A DNA stretch of 64,000 nucleotides from DASQEH01 sp035633755 (lineage in GTDB: Bacteria; Actinomycetota; Actinomycetes; Propionibacteriales; Nocardioidaceae). The notes under the pieces are model-generated. The model did not search any database. It saw only the letters and a program-made list of their open reading frames with translations, and was not told the origin of the DNA. The translations under genes and the position numbers were made by a program. This document shows positions 16,362-24,418 of the stretch, piece after piece. The stretch is from NCBI GenBank assembly GCA_035633755.1, contig DASQEH010000095.1, forward strand, positions 62,001-126,000, in the 5' to 3' direction. The first letter of the stretch is position 1; each line of letters begins with the position of its first letter.

Positions 16362-19300
16362 TTGTACCTCAAGAGCCTGACGCTGCGTGGCTTCAAGTCG
16401 TTCGCCTCGACCACCACCCTGCAGCTGGAGCCAGGCATCACCTGCATCGTCGGCCCCAATGGCTCCGGCAAGTCCAATGTCGTTGACGCCCTGGCGTGGG
16501 TGATGGGCGAGCAGGGCGCCAAGTCCCTGCGCGGCGGCAAGATGGAGGACGTCATCTTCGCGGGCACGTCGGGGCGTTCCCCGCTCGGTCGCGCCGAGGT
16601 ACTCCTCACCATCGACAACGCCGACGGAGCCTTGCCCATCGAGTACGCCGAGGTGACCATCTCGCGCACGATGTTCCGCAACGGGGGCTCCGACTACGCC
16701 ATCAACGGCCAGACGTGTCGGTTGCTCGACGTGCAGGAGCTGCTGAGCGACTCCGGGATCGGTCGCGAGATGCACGTCATCGTCGGTCAAGGTCAGCTCG
16801 ACGCGATTCTGCGGGCGAGTCCGGAGGAGCGCCGGGGCTTCATCGAGGAGGCGGCGGGCGTCCTCAAGCACCGGCGACGCAAGGAGAAGGCACTTCGCAA
16901 GCTCGACGCGACCGACGGCAACCTCACTCGGCTGGGGGACCTGCTTGGCGAGATCCGCCGGCAGCTGAAGCCACTGGGTCGCCAGGCCGAAGTGACCCGT
17001 CGCGCGTCAGTCGTGCAGCTCGAAGCGCGCGACGCGCGAGCACGTCTGCTGGCAGACGATGCGGTGACGCTGCGGGACATTCTCAGCGGCGAGCTCGCCG
17101 ATGAAGCCGCACTCGCGCAGCGGCGCGCCGATGCCGAGCGAGCACTGGCCGACAACCGGCGCCGCGAGTCTGAGCTCGAGGGTGCGTTGATGCAGGATGC
17201 GCCGCTGCTGGCCACGGCGCAGGACACCTGGTTCTCCCTCGCCGCCGTGCGTGAGCGGCTGAGAGGCACCGCGATTCTGGCGGCTGAACGCGTTCGGTCC
17301 GCATCGGACGTGCCCGACGAGGCGCCGCGTCAGGATCCAGAGGAGCTCGTCACCCAGGCGGATCTGGTACGCGCCGAAGAAGCAGAGATCGGTCGCCAGA
17401 TCGCCTCATGCCGCGAGCGGCTCGAAGCAGCGGTCACGGAGCGTCAGACGCGTGAGTTCGCGTATGCCGCAGAGGACCGCAGGGTGTCGCAGCTCCTTCG
17501 GGCCGGCGCAGATCGGCGGGAGGGCCTGGCCCGCCTGACGGGCCAGGTCAACACCGTGAGAAGCCGAAGCGCGGCCGCCGAGGATGAGGTACACCGACTG
17601 GAGGCCGCCCGCCATGAAGCACTCGCACGCGGTGACCGGGCTCGGCGGGAGTTCACTGCCCTCGAGACGCGTATCGCGGGACTCGACGCCGGGGAGCACG
17701 GCCTGGACGCTGAGTACTCCGTCGCCTCGGCCCTCGTCGCGGATCTCGACGCGCGGCTGACGAAGCTGAAGGCCGAAGCCGAGACCGCTGAGCGCGAGCG
17801 AGGCGCGCTGGCCGCGCGCCGTGACGCACTGGAGCTCGGCCTGGGACGCAAGGACGGAGCACATGCGGTCCTGTCCGCGGGGGAGACGCTGTCCGGTGTG
17901 CTGGGGTCACTTGCCGCCTTGGTGTCGGTGCCGCACCAGCATCAGGTCGCTGTGGCAGCGGCGCTTGGAGCCGCTGCTGACGCCGCCGTGGTCGCCAACG
18001 CCTCGGCGGCATACGCGACTCTCGCCTACCTGAAGTCAGAGGACCTCGGCCGCGCCGGCCTCGTCCTCGCCGACTCGCCGCCGCACCACCGCGCCTCGTG
18101 GCCGCAGCTGGGGCCGCGCGCGATGTACGTGGTCGACGTCATCGAGGCCCCGGCGAGTGTTCGCCCGGCACTGGAGCACCTGCTGAGCAGGAGAGCTCTC
18201 GTCGACGACGTCGCGGCGGCACAGGCGTTGCTCGCAGAGCACCCTGACCTGGTGGCAGTCACTGGCGAAGGGGACGTGGTCGACGCGTCGTTCGCTCTGG
18301 GCGGGTCATCGGCTCAGCCCAGCCTGCTGGAGCTCCAGGCGGCGATTCGCGACACCGCTGACGCCATCGAGGCGGCCGTTCGAGCCGGGGAAAGAATGCG
18401 GTTCGAGCAGAGCGCGCTGGAGGCCGAGCGGACCGACGCCCAAGGCCGCGCTGACGTCGCGCTCGCCCGCCTGCACGAGTCTGACGCCACCATGGCCGCG
18501 ATCGCGGAGGAGCTAGGCCACCTCGGGGCGCAGGCGCGAGCGGCGAAGGCAGAGGCAGCCCGCATCGACGCCGCGATCGACGGCGTCCGTGACGCCCATG
18601 CGAGTGATCTGGCGGAGCTGAGGCAGCTCGAAGAGCGCCTTGCCGCTGCCGAGGGGGGCGCGGACGAGGAACCCGACGTCGCCGACCGTGAGCGGCTGGC
18701 CGAGGAAGCCAGGACCGCGCGGCAGCGTGAGACCGAAGCCAGGTTGGCGCTGCGGACGGCAGAGGAGCGTGGGCGTGCTCTGCGGGGCAGGGCCGATGCA
18801 CTGGAGCGAGCTGCCGAGCACGAACGGACCGCCCGAGCGGTAGCCGCGATGCGCCGCGAACGGCGTGTGCGCGAAGCCCGAACCGCTGAGGTCGTAGGTC
18901 GTGCTGCGCAGGCTGTGCTGGCGCGGCTGGAGGTCTCGCTCGAGGCTGCGCTTCAGCGTCGGACGGCGGTCGAGAGCGCGCGGGCAGATCGTGAGTCCCA
19001 GCTGTCCGCCTGCCGCCGGGAGGTTCGCGTCCAGGAGGCAGAGGTCGCTGAACTCACCTCCAGCGTCCACCGGGACGAGCTGCTGCGAGCCGAGCACCGG
19101 CTGCGGAGCGAGCAGCTCGAACAGCGATGCCTCGACGAGTTCGGCTTCGGCCTCGACACTCTCGTGTCCGAGTACGGTCCGACACAACCTGTGCCGCCAA
19201 CACCGGCACTCCCCGGCGAGGACCGCGACGAAGATCCTGAGCCGACTGCCTACGTGCGTGAGGAGCAGCAGCGCCGCCTCAGGTCGGCCGAGGCGGCGCT

Positions 19301-19916
19301 TGCCCAACTGGGCCGCATCAACCCGCTCGCCCTTGAGGAGTTCGACGCCCTCGAGCAGCGGCACAAGTTCCTCAGCGAGCAGCTCGAGGACCTCAAGAAG
19401 ACCCGCCGCGACCTTCTCGACATCGTGACCGAGGTGGACGCGAGGGTGGAGGAGGTGTTCACCTCGGCCTACCGCGACGTCGCCCGGGAGTTCGAGGAAC
19501 TGTTCGCGCGACTGTTCCCTGGCGGCGAGGGCAAGCTCGTGCTGACCGAGCCCGACGACATGCTGACGTCGGGGATCGAGGTGGAGGCGCGGCCTGCTGG
19601 CAAGAAGATCAAGAGGTTGTCGCTGCTGTCGGGCGGCGAACGGTCACTGGTGGCGGTGACGTTCCTTGTCGCCCTGTTCCGGGCCCGCCCGTCACCGTTC
19701 TACATCCTGGACGAGGTGGAGGCGGCGCTCGACGACACCAACCTCGGTCGGCTGCTGGCCGTCTACGAGGAGCTTCGCGAGGCCTCCCAGCTGGTCGTCA
19801 TCACGCACCAGAAGCGGACGATGCAGGTGGCCGACGCCTTGTACGGGGTCACCATGCGAGGCGATGGGGTCTCGGCCGTCATCAGCCAGCGGCTTCGGGA
19901 GCCAGAGCGCGTCTGA
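16362..19916 (+). CDS. smc: Chromosome partition protein SMC
   Basis: SMC dimers with ScpAB compact and segregate the chromosome. The 1184-residue protein has Walker A GPNGSGKS near 31, a long coiled coil, a hinge with VVDVIEAP near 590, the return coiled coil, the ABC signature LSGGERSL near 1091 and Walker B FYILDEVEAALDD near 1113. The start is TTG at 16362 with GAAGGAG 7 bases before it, and the protein begins MYLKSLTLRGFKSFA as expected. scpA and scpB are not nearby. Confidence 0.97.
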   Translation: MYLKSLTLRGFKSFASTTTLQLEPGITCIVGPNGSGKSNVVDALAWVMGEQGAKSLRGGKMEDVIFAGTSGRSPLGRAEVLLTIDNADGALPIEYAEVTISRTMFRNGGSDYAINGQTCRLLDVQELLSDSGIGREMHVIVGQGQLDAILRASPEERRGFIEEAAGVLKHRRRKEKALRKLDATDGNLTRLGDLLGEIRRQLKPLGRQAEVTRRASVVQLEARDARARLLADDAVTLRDILSGELADEAALAQRRADAERALADNRRRESELEGALMQDAPLLATAQDTWFSLAAVRERLRGTAILAAERVRSASDVPDEAPRQDPEELVTQADLVRAEEAEIGRQIASCRERLEAAVTERQTREFAYAAEDRRVSQLLRAGADRREGLARLTGQVNTVRSRSAAAEDEVHRLEAARHEALARGDRARREFTALETRIAGLDAGEHGLDAEYSVASALVADLDARLTKLKAEAETAERERGALAARRDALELGLGRKDGAHAVLSAGETLSGVLGSLAALVSVPHQHQVAVAAALGAAADAAVVANASAAYATLAYLKSEDLGRAGLVLADSPPHHRASWPQLGPRAMYVVDVIEAPASVRPALEHLLSRRALVDDVAAAQALLAEHPDLVAVTGEGDVVDASFALGGSSAQPSLLELQAAIRDTADAIEAAVRAGERMRFEQSALEAERTDAQGRADVALARLHESDATMAAIAEELGHLGAQARAAKAEAARIDAAIDGVRDAHASDLAELRQLEERLAAAEGGADEEPDVADRERLAEEARTARQRETEARLALRTAEERGRALRGRADALERAAEHERTARAVAAMRRERRVREARTAEVVGRAAQAVLARLEVSLEAALQRRTAVESARADRESQLSACRREVRVQEAEVAELTSSVHRDELLRAEHRLRSEQLEQRCLDEFGFGLDTLVSEYGPTQPVPPTPALPGEDRDEDPEPTAYVREEQQRRLRSAEAALAQLGRINPLALEEFDALEQRHKFLSEQLEDLKKTRRDLLDIVTEVDARVEEVFTSAYRDVAREFEELFARLFPGGEGKLVLTEPDDMLTSGIEVEARPAGKKIKRLSLLSGGERSLVAVTFLVALFRARPSPFYILDEVEAALDDTNLGRLLAVYEELREASQLVVITHQKRTMQVADALYGVTMRGDGVSAVISQRLREPERV

Positions 19917-20058
19917 CCACCGTGCAGGGGTAACGTCGGTCACACTTGCCGACGACTATCGCTCAGGCGCCTTGGCGGGCCGATGCCCGTGGCACCATGG
20001 GATCCAGGCTCCGGACGCTGAGCCATCCCCCTCTCGGACCGAAAGACTTACCTTCCTG

Positions 20059-20211
20059 ATGCTCCTGATCGCCTTTGCCCTGCTCGTCGTGCTCGTTCTT
20101 GCCGGGCTCGTCACCGCCTTCGTGGCGTTCCCGCATCGAGGTCACGACATCCCCCACGCACCCTGGTTGTCGGATGCCATGTTGAGAACGCGTGACAAGT
20201 TCCGCCCCTGA
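20059..20211 (+). CDS. Small single-pass membrane protein between smc and ftsY
   Basis: The 50-residue frame begins with one hydrophobic segment (residues 2-27) and then AFPHRGHDIPHAPWL and a basic end. A short membrane protein with an F/YPHRG motif at this place seems common in related actinobacteria, but I recall this only loosely. The ATG at 20059 has a weak ribosome site. It could anchor or assist FtsY, which has its own N-terminal membrane helix; this is inference only. Confidence 0.55.
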   Translation: MLLIAFALLVVLVLAGLVTAFVAFPHRGHDIPHAPWLSDAMLRTRDKFRP

Positions 20212-20346
20212 GATCCGAGCCCTGAGCCTTCGAGGACCGTCTCGCTCGTGTGTCCGGGCCCTGAGTACCTGAGCTCGCTGCGCCCCTGACCCTGTCCGAC
20301 CAGTGACCGACGTCGAGCTGTTCGACGTCTGCGAGGATGACTGATC

Positions 20347-21519
20347 GTGGAATTCGTACTCGTCGCCATCGGCATCATCGTCCTCGCACTCGCCCTCGTG
20401 GTCGGTCTGGTCACGACCAGAGGGCGAAGCCGCCCACCTGGCGACGTAGCGCCGCCCGACATCTCGACCCGGTCCCGCACTGGTGACAGCGGCGACGGCG
20501 CGCACGGCGGTACGGATGTGGCCGTCAAGCCACCGGTGCTCCCCGACGACGCCCTCTCGGGCGGCGACCTCGCCACCGCGCCGACAATCGAACGTCCGGA
20601 CCCGGTCGCCGGCCGCCTGCAACGGCTGCGCCTGCGGCTGGTCCGCTCCTCGTCCACCCTGGGCGTCGCGCTGCTCGCCCTGCTGTCGCGTGACCGCATG
20701 GACGAGGAGACGTGGGAGGAGATCGAGGACACCCTCCTGACCGCCGACGTCGGGGTGGCGCCCACCCAAGAGCTGGTCGAGCGGTTGCGCGGAAGGATGC
20801 GCTCTCAGGGCGCCTCCGGCTTGGAAGCCCGAGCACTCCTGCGCGAGGAGCTGGTCGCTCTTGTTGACCCGTCTCTGGACCGATCGCTCCACACCGACCG
20901 CAACGGCCTCAAGCCGGCGATTGTCATGGTCGTCGGCGTCAACGGGGTCGGCAAGACCACCACGGTCGGCAAGATCGCACGGATGCTGGTGGCTCAGGAC
21001 AAGGACGTCCTGCTGGGGGCGGCCGACACGTTCCGAGCCGCGGCGGCCGACCAGCTACAGACGTGGGGCGAACGCGTCGGCGTGCCCACGGTGCGCGGAG
21101 CCGAGGGTGCCGACCCAGCGAGCGTCGCCTTCGAGGCGGCTCGCGCCGGTGTCGAGCAGGAGGTGGACACGGTCCTGGTGGACACCGCGGGCCGGTTGCA
21201 CACCAAGACCGGGCTCATGGATGAGCTCGGGAAGATGAAGCGGGTCATCGAGAAGCAGGCCGAGGTCGACGAGGTCCTTCTCGTCATCGATGCCACCACC
21301 GGCCAGAACGGGCTCACCCAGGCACGGATCTTCTCCGAGGCGGTCAATGTGACCGGCATCGTGCTGACCAAGCTGGACGGCACGGCCAAGGGTGGCATCG
21401 TGATCGCGGTTCAGCGAGCTCTCAACGTCCCGGTGAAGCTCGTCGGACTCGGCGAAGGGCCTGATGACTTGGCCCCCTTCGAAGCGGAGACCTTCGTGGA
21501 CGCCCTGCTCGGAGCCTGA
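20347..21519 (+). CDS. ftsY: Signal recognition particle receptor FtsY
   Basis: FtsY docks SRP-ribosome complexes at the membrane. Residues 3-23 form a hydrophobic membrane helix, followed by a short acidic/Pro-rich linker to about 95. The NG domain has GTPase motif GVNGVGKTT near 198, DTAGRLHTK near 279 and TKLDGTAKGG near 341, the last two typical of SRP GTPases. The GTG at 20347 gives the membrane helix right at the N-terminus. Together with Ffh at 26271 the window encodes both SRP GTPases. Confidence 0.96.
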   Translation: MEFVLVAIGIIVLALALVVGLVTTRGRSRPPGDVAPPDISTRSRTGDSGDGAHGGTDVAVKPPVLPDDALSGGDLATAPTIERPDPVAGRLQRLRLRLVRSSSTLGVALLALLSRDRMDEETWEEIEDTLLTADVGVAPTQELVERLRGRMRSQGASGLEARALLREELVALVDPSLDRSLHTDRNGLKPAIVMVVGVNGVGKTTTVGKIARMLVAQDKDVLLGAADTFRAAAADQLQTWGERVGVPTVRGAEGADPASVAFEAARAGVEQEVDTVLVDTAGRLHTKTGLMDELGKMKRVIEKQAEVDEVLLVIDATTGQNGLTQARIFSEAVNVTGIVLTKLDGTAKGGIVIAVQRALNVPVKLVGLGEGPDDLAPFEAETFVDALLGA

Positions 21520-21569
21520 TCCGAGCACGCGCCGCTCCAGTGCGGACCTCGGTGTCGCCTGCTGTCAGC

Positions 21570-22433
21570 TCACGCGGCTTCCTGCGGGGGTGCCATCGCC
21601 CAGCGGATGGTGCGGGTGAGAACCTGGCCGGCGGCGCGCACAGCGACGGCCTCGGTCAGCGGCAGATAGGGCAGCCGTAGGGGTAGGCGCGCCCATACCG
21701 GCAACAGCCCTACGGCCGCGGCACCCAGCACGCCGTACGCCGGACGGGCGAAGTACGGGATCGGCGGGTTGAGCAGCATGAAGCGAGCCGCCGTGCGCGC
21801 CTCCGTCGTCCCAGCGAGCTCGGGCCGGTAGCTCTGCAACTGGTCGGCGAGCTCGGCCTCGGTGACCGGGGGGTCGATGACTCCGAGGGCGCGGGCGACG
21901 CGCGCGGTGTCGAAGACGTACCCATCGCGGCCGTCGGCGTCCAGCGGCTCGGCGCCGTATCGCTGGTGGGCTCGCAGGAAGCTGTCGATCTCCGCCAGGT
22001 GCACCCAGCGCAGCAGGTGCGGATCGGAGGCGGCGTAGGGGCGGCCGTCGGGGGCAGTCCCGGTGATCCGCGAGTGGATGCCGCGAATTCTGGCCACCAT
22101 CGCCTCGGCGTCGTCGGAGGAGCCGAACGTCGTGACAGCGAGAAAGTGGCTGGTGCGCTGCAGACGCCCCCAAGGGTCGCCGCGGTACCCGGAGTGACCA
22201 GCAACACCAGCCATGGCAAGGGGATGCAAGGACTGCAGGAGCAGTGCTCGAAGTCCGCCGACGAACATCGAGGCGTCGCCGTGCACTCGGCGGATCGGAC
22301 GGTCCTCGGCGAACCAGCGCGGGCCCTCAGCTGTCGCGATGCGGTCGCGGCGGCTCGGCCCCTCCGGCCCGGCCACGCGCTCGAAGAGCAGCTGCCCCAG
22401 CTGTTCACGGACCAGCTCCACCGTCACCCTCAT
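21570..22433 (-). CDS. Oxygenase MpaB family protein (DUF2236)
   Basis: The 287-residue protein fits the DUF2236/MpaB family, which includes the haem-dependent latex-clearing-protein and MpaB-type oxygenases. Visible family features are WFAEDRPIRRVHGDASMF near residue 40, the LLLQSLHPLAMAGVAGHS block near 65 with a candidate haem-ligand His, and LRWVHLAEIDSF near 143. The substrate is unknown. The start ATG has no Shine-Dalgarno; instead TTGCGG/CCGCAA repeats lie directly upstream. It is divergent from amtB and shares its 285-base control region. Confidence 0.85.
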   Translation of the reverse strand: MRVTVELVREQLGQLLFERVAGPEGPSRRDRIATAEGPRWFAEDRPIRRVHGDASMFVGGLRALLLQSLHPLAMAGVAGHSGYRGDPWGRLQRTSHFLAVTTFGSSDDAEAMVARIRGIHSRITGTAPDGRPYAASDPHLLRWVHLAEIDSFLRAHQRYGAEPLDADGRDGYVFDTARVARALGVIDPPVTEAELADQLQSYRPELAGTTEARTAARFMLLNPPIPYFARPAYGVLGAAAVGLLPVWARLPLRLPYLPLTEAVAVRAAGQVLTRTIRWAMAPPQEAA

Positions 22434-22434
22434 T

Positions 22435-22610
22435 CCGCAAGTATTGCGGGCACCGCAAGCGGCTCGTCTGCCTGCGGCCCGCCGCTTGCAAGCCTCCGGC
22501 TACCGCCGACATGTCACTCAGGGCCGGTCTCGGCGACCTGTCGAGTTCACACGGTTGTAACCGGGGCGGGACAGGTGTCACACGCCCGCAACACGGCCCG
22601 CTAGTTGCGG
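22435..22610. promoter_or_regulatory. Cluster of TTGCGG/CCGCAA inverted repeats between mpaB-type gene and amtB
   Basis: Five exact copies of one hexamer lie in the 285-base divergent region: CCGCAA 22435-22440, TTGCGG 22444-22449, CCGCAA 22453-22458, and the pair CCGCAAC 22586-22592 / GTTGCGG 22604-22610. The first three sit 3 bases apart and begin 2 bases before the mpaB-type start codon. They look like dimeric repressor operators. A GTAAC at 22557-22561, followed after 6 bases by GGGAC, resembles a weak GlnR site but is not convincing. Confidence 0.45.
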
Positions 22611-22718
22611 AAACGTGGCTCGGGGAGGGTGGGTTCAAAGATCGAGGACGCTGCCGTGCCGCAGACGCTGGAGTCTCGCCGCGGACAGCCACCCAACCCG
22701 AACGAGGAGACATCGTCC

Positions 22719-24083
22719 ATGAACTCTGGAGACACCGCCTGGGTGCTGGCGAGCGCCGCACTGGTGCTGCTGATGACCCCAGGCCTTGCCTTGTTCTACG
22801 GCGGCATGGTCCGTTCGAAGAGCGTGCTCAACATGATCATGATGAGCTTCGGCGCGATGGGAGTGGTGGGGGTCCTCTGGGTCCTGTATGGCTACTCGAT
22901 GGCATTCGCCGATGACGTCGGCGGCGGACTCGTCGGGAGCCCGACCGAGTTCTTCGGTCTGAGCCAGCTGATGGGGACCAATGGACTCGAGGGGGGCTTC
23001 GCGGCCAACGACCTGGTCTTCACGATCCCGTCGATGGCGTTCGTCGCCTTCCAGGCGGTCTTCGCCATCATCACCGTCGCCCTGATCTCCGGTGCCATCG
23101 CGGATCGGGCCCGGTTCGGCACCTGGATGGTCTTCACCGCCATCTGGGCCACCGTCGTGTACTTCCCGGTCGCGCACTGGGTGTTCGCATTCGACGGTGC
23201 GGAGTCCGCCACAGGCGGATGGATCGCCAACCAGCTCCTGGCCATCGACTTCGCCGGTGGTACTGCCGTGCACATCAACGCCGGGGCCGCAGCCCTCGCG
23301 CTGGCACTCGTGCTCGGCAAGCGGGTCGGATGGCAGCGCGACCAGATGCGTCCGCACAACCTTCCCCTCGTCATGCTGGGCGCAGGACTGCTGTGGTTCG
23401 GCTGGTTCGGCTTCAACGCCGGCTCGGCGCTGGCAGCGAACGGACAAGCCGCCGAAGTGTTCGTCAACACCATGGTCGCCACCTGCGCAGCCATGCTCGG
23501 CTGGCTGCTGACCGAGCGCATTCGCGATGGGCACGCCACCTCCCTGGGTGGAGCGTCCGGAGTGGTGGCCGGCCTGGTCGCCATCACCCCGGCCTGCTCG
23601 GCGCTCTCACCGGTGGGCAGCATCATCTTGGGCCTGGTCGCCGGTGCCCTGTGCGCCCTGGCCGTGGGCCTGAAGTATCGCTTCGGCTTCGACGACTCAC
23701 TCGACGTGGTCGGCGTCCACCTCGTAGGTGGGCTCGTCGGCACGATCGGCGTCGGCTTGCTGGGCACTGCGACCGCGACCGCCGGAGTCGACGGGCTGCT
23801 GTACGGCGGTGGCGTCGACCAGCTCTGGCGGCAGAGCGTCGGGGCCGGCGCCGTGCTGGCGTACTCCTTCCTCGTCACCTATGTGATCGGGTTCGGGCTG
23901 GACAAGACCCTCGGCTTCCGCCTCGACGAGGAGGACGAGGTCACCGGGATCGACAACAGTGACCACGCCGAGACCGCCTACGACTTCCACCAGGCGTTCG
24001 GGACGCGGACACCTGCCGGTATCCAGGCGGCGGCGGAGGCCCGCAACATCAACACGAGCGACAAGGAGGGTGCGAACGCATGA
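22719..24083 (+). CDS. amtB: Ammonium transporter AmtB
   Basis: AmtB conducts ammonium into the cell and is blocked by the PII protein GlnK. The 454-residue protein has about 11 membrane helices; the motif FYGGMVRSKSVLN near 26, the pore His in HINAGAAALALAL near 188 and the C-terminal GLDKTLGFRL segment that contacts GlnK are visible. The ATG at 22719 follows GAGGAG. The stop overlaps the glnK start by 4 bases (ATGA). Confidence 0.96.
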   Translation: MNSGDTAWVLASAALVLLMTPGLALFYGGMVRSKSVLNMIMMSFGAMGVVGVLWVLYGYSMAFADDVGGGLVGSPTEFFGLSQLMGTNGLEGGFAANDLVFTIPSMAFVAFQAVFAIITVALISGAIADRARFGTWMVFTAIWATVVYFPVAHWVFAFDGAESATGGWIANQLLAIDFAGGTAVHINAGAAALALALVLGKRVGWQRDQMRPHNLPLVMLGAGLLWFGWFGFNAGSALAANGQAAEVFVNTMVATCAAMLGWLLTERIRDGHATSLGGASGVVAGLVAITPACSALSPVGSIILGLVAGALCALAVGLKYRFGFDDSLDVVGVHLVGGLVGTIGVGLLGTATATAGVDGLLYGGGVDQLWRQSVGAGAVLAYSFLVTYVIGFGLDKTLGFRLDEEDEVTGIDNSDHAETAYDFHQAFGTRTPAGIQAAAEARNINTSDKEGANA

Positions 24084-24418
24084 AGCTGATCACCGCTGTT
24101 ATCAAGCCGCACAAGCTGGAAGACGTCAGGTCTGCCCTCGAGACGTTCGGCGTGACCGGCATGACGGTCACCGAGGCGAGCGGGTACGGCCGCCAGAAGG
24201 GTCACACGGAGGTCTACCGCGGCGCGGAGTACGACATCTCCCTGATTCCCAAGGTCCGCCTCGAGATCGTCATCGAGGACGACGAGGTGGAGGACGTCAT
24301 GGGCGTCATCGCCAAGAGCGCGCAGACCGGGCGCATCGGTGACGGCAAGGTGTGGGTGACGCCCGTCGAGACCGTCCTGAGGGTGCGCACGGGTGACCGT
24401 GACGCCAGCGCGGTCTGA
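24080..24418 (+). CDS. glnK: Nitrogen regulatory protein PII (GlnK type)
   Basis: GlnK senses ATP/ADP, 2-oxoglutarate and nitrogen status and controls AmtB. The 112-residue protein begins MKLITAVIKPHKLEDV. The T-loop is intact, GHTEVYRGAEYD, with Tyr51 as the modification site (uridylylated in enterobacteria, adenylylated in several actinobacteria) and Tyr46. The B-loop TGRIGDGKVWV near 83 binds nucleotide. It is translationally coupled to amtB and overlaps glnD by 26 bases. Confidence 0.96.
   Translation: MKLITAVIKPHKLEDVRSALETFGVTGMTVTEASGYGRQKGHTEVYRGAEYDISLIPKVRLEIVIEDDEVEDVMGVIAKSAQTGRIGDGKVWVTPVETVLRVRTGDRDASAV

Noticed and set aside
22557..22571. GlnR box before amtB
   Set aside because: GTAAC-N6-GGGAC matches only one half well; not strong enough to call.
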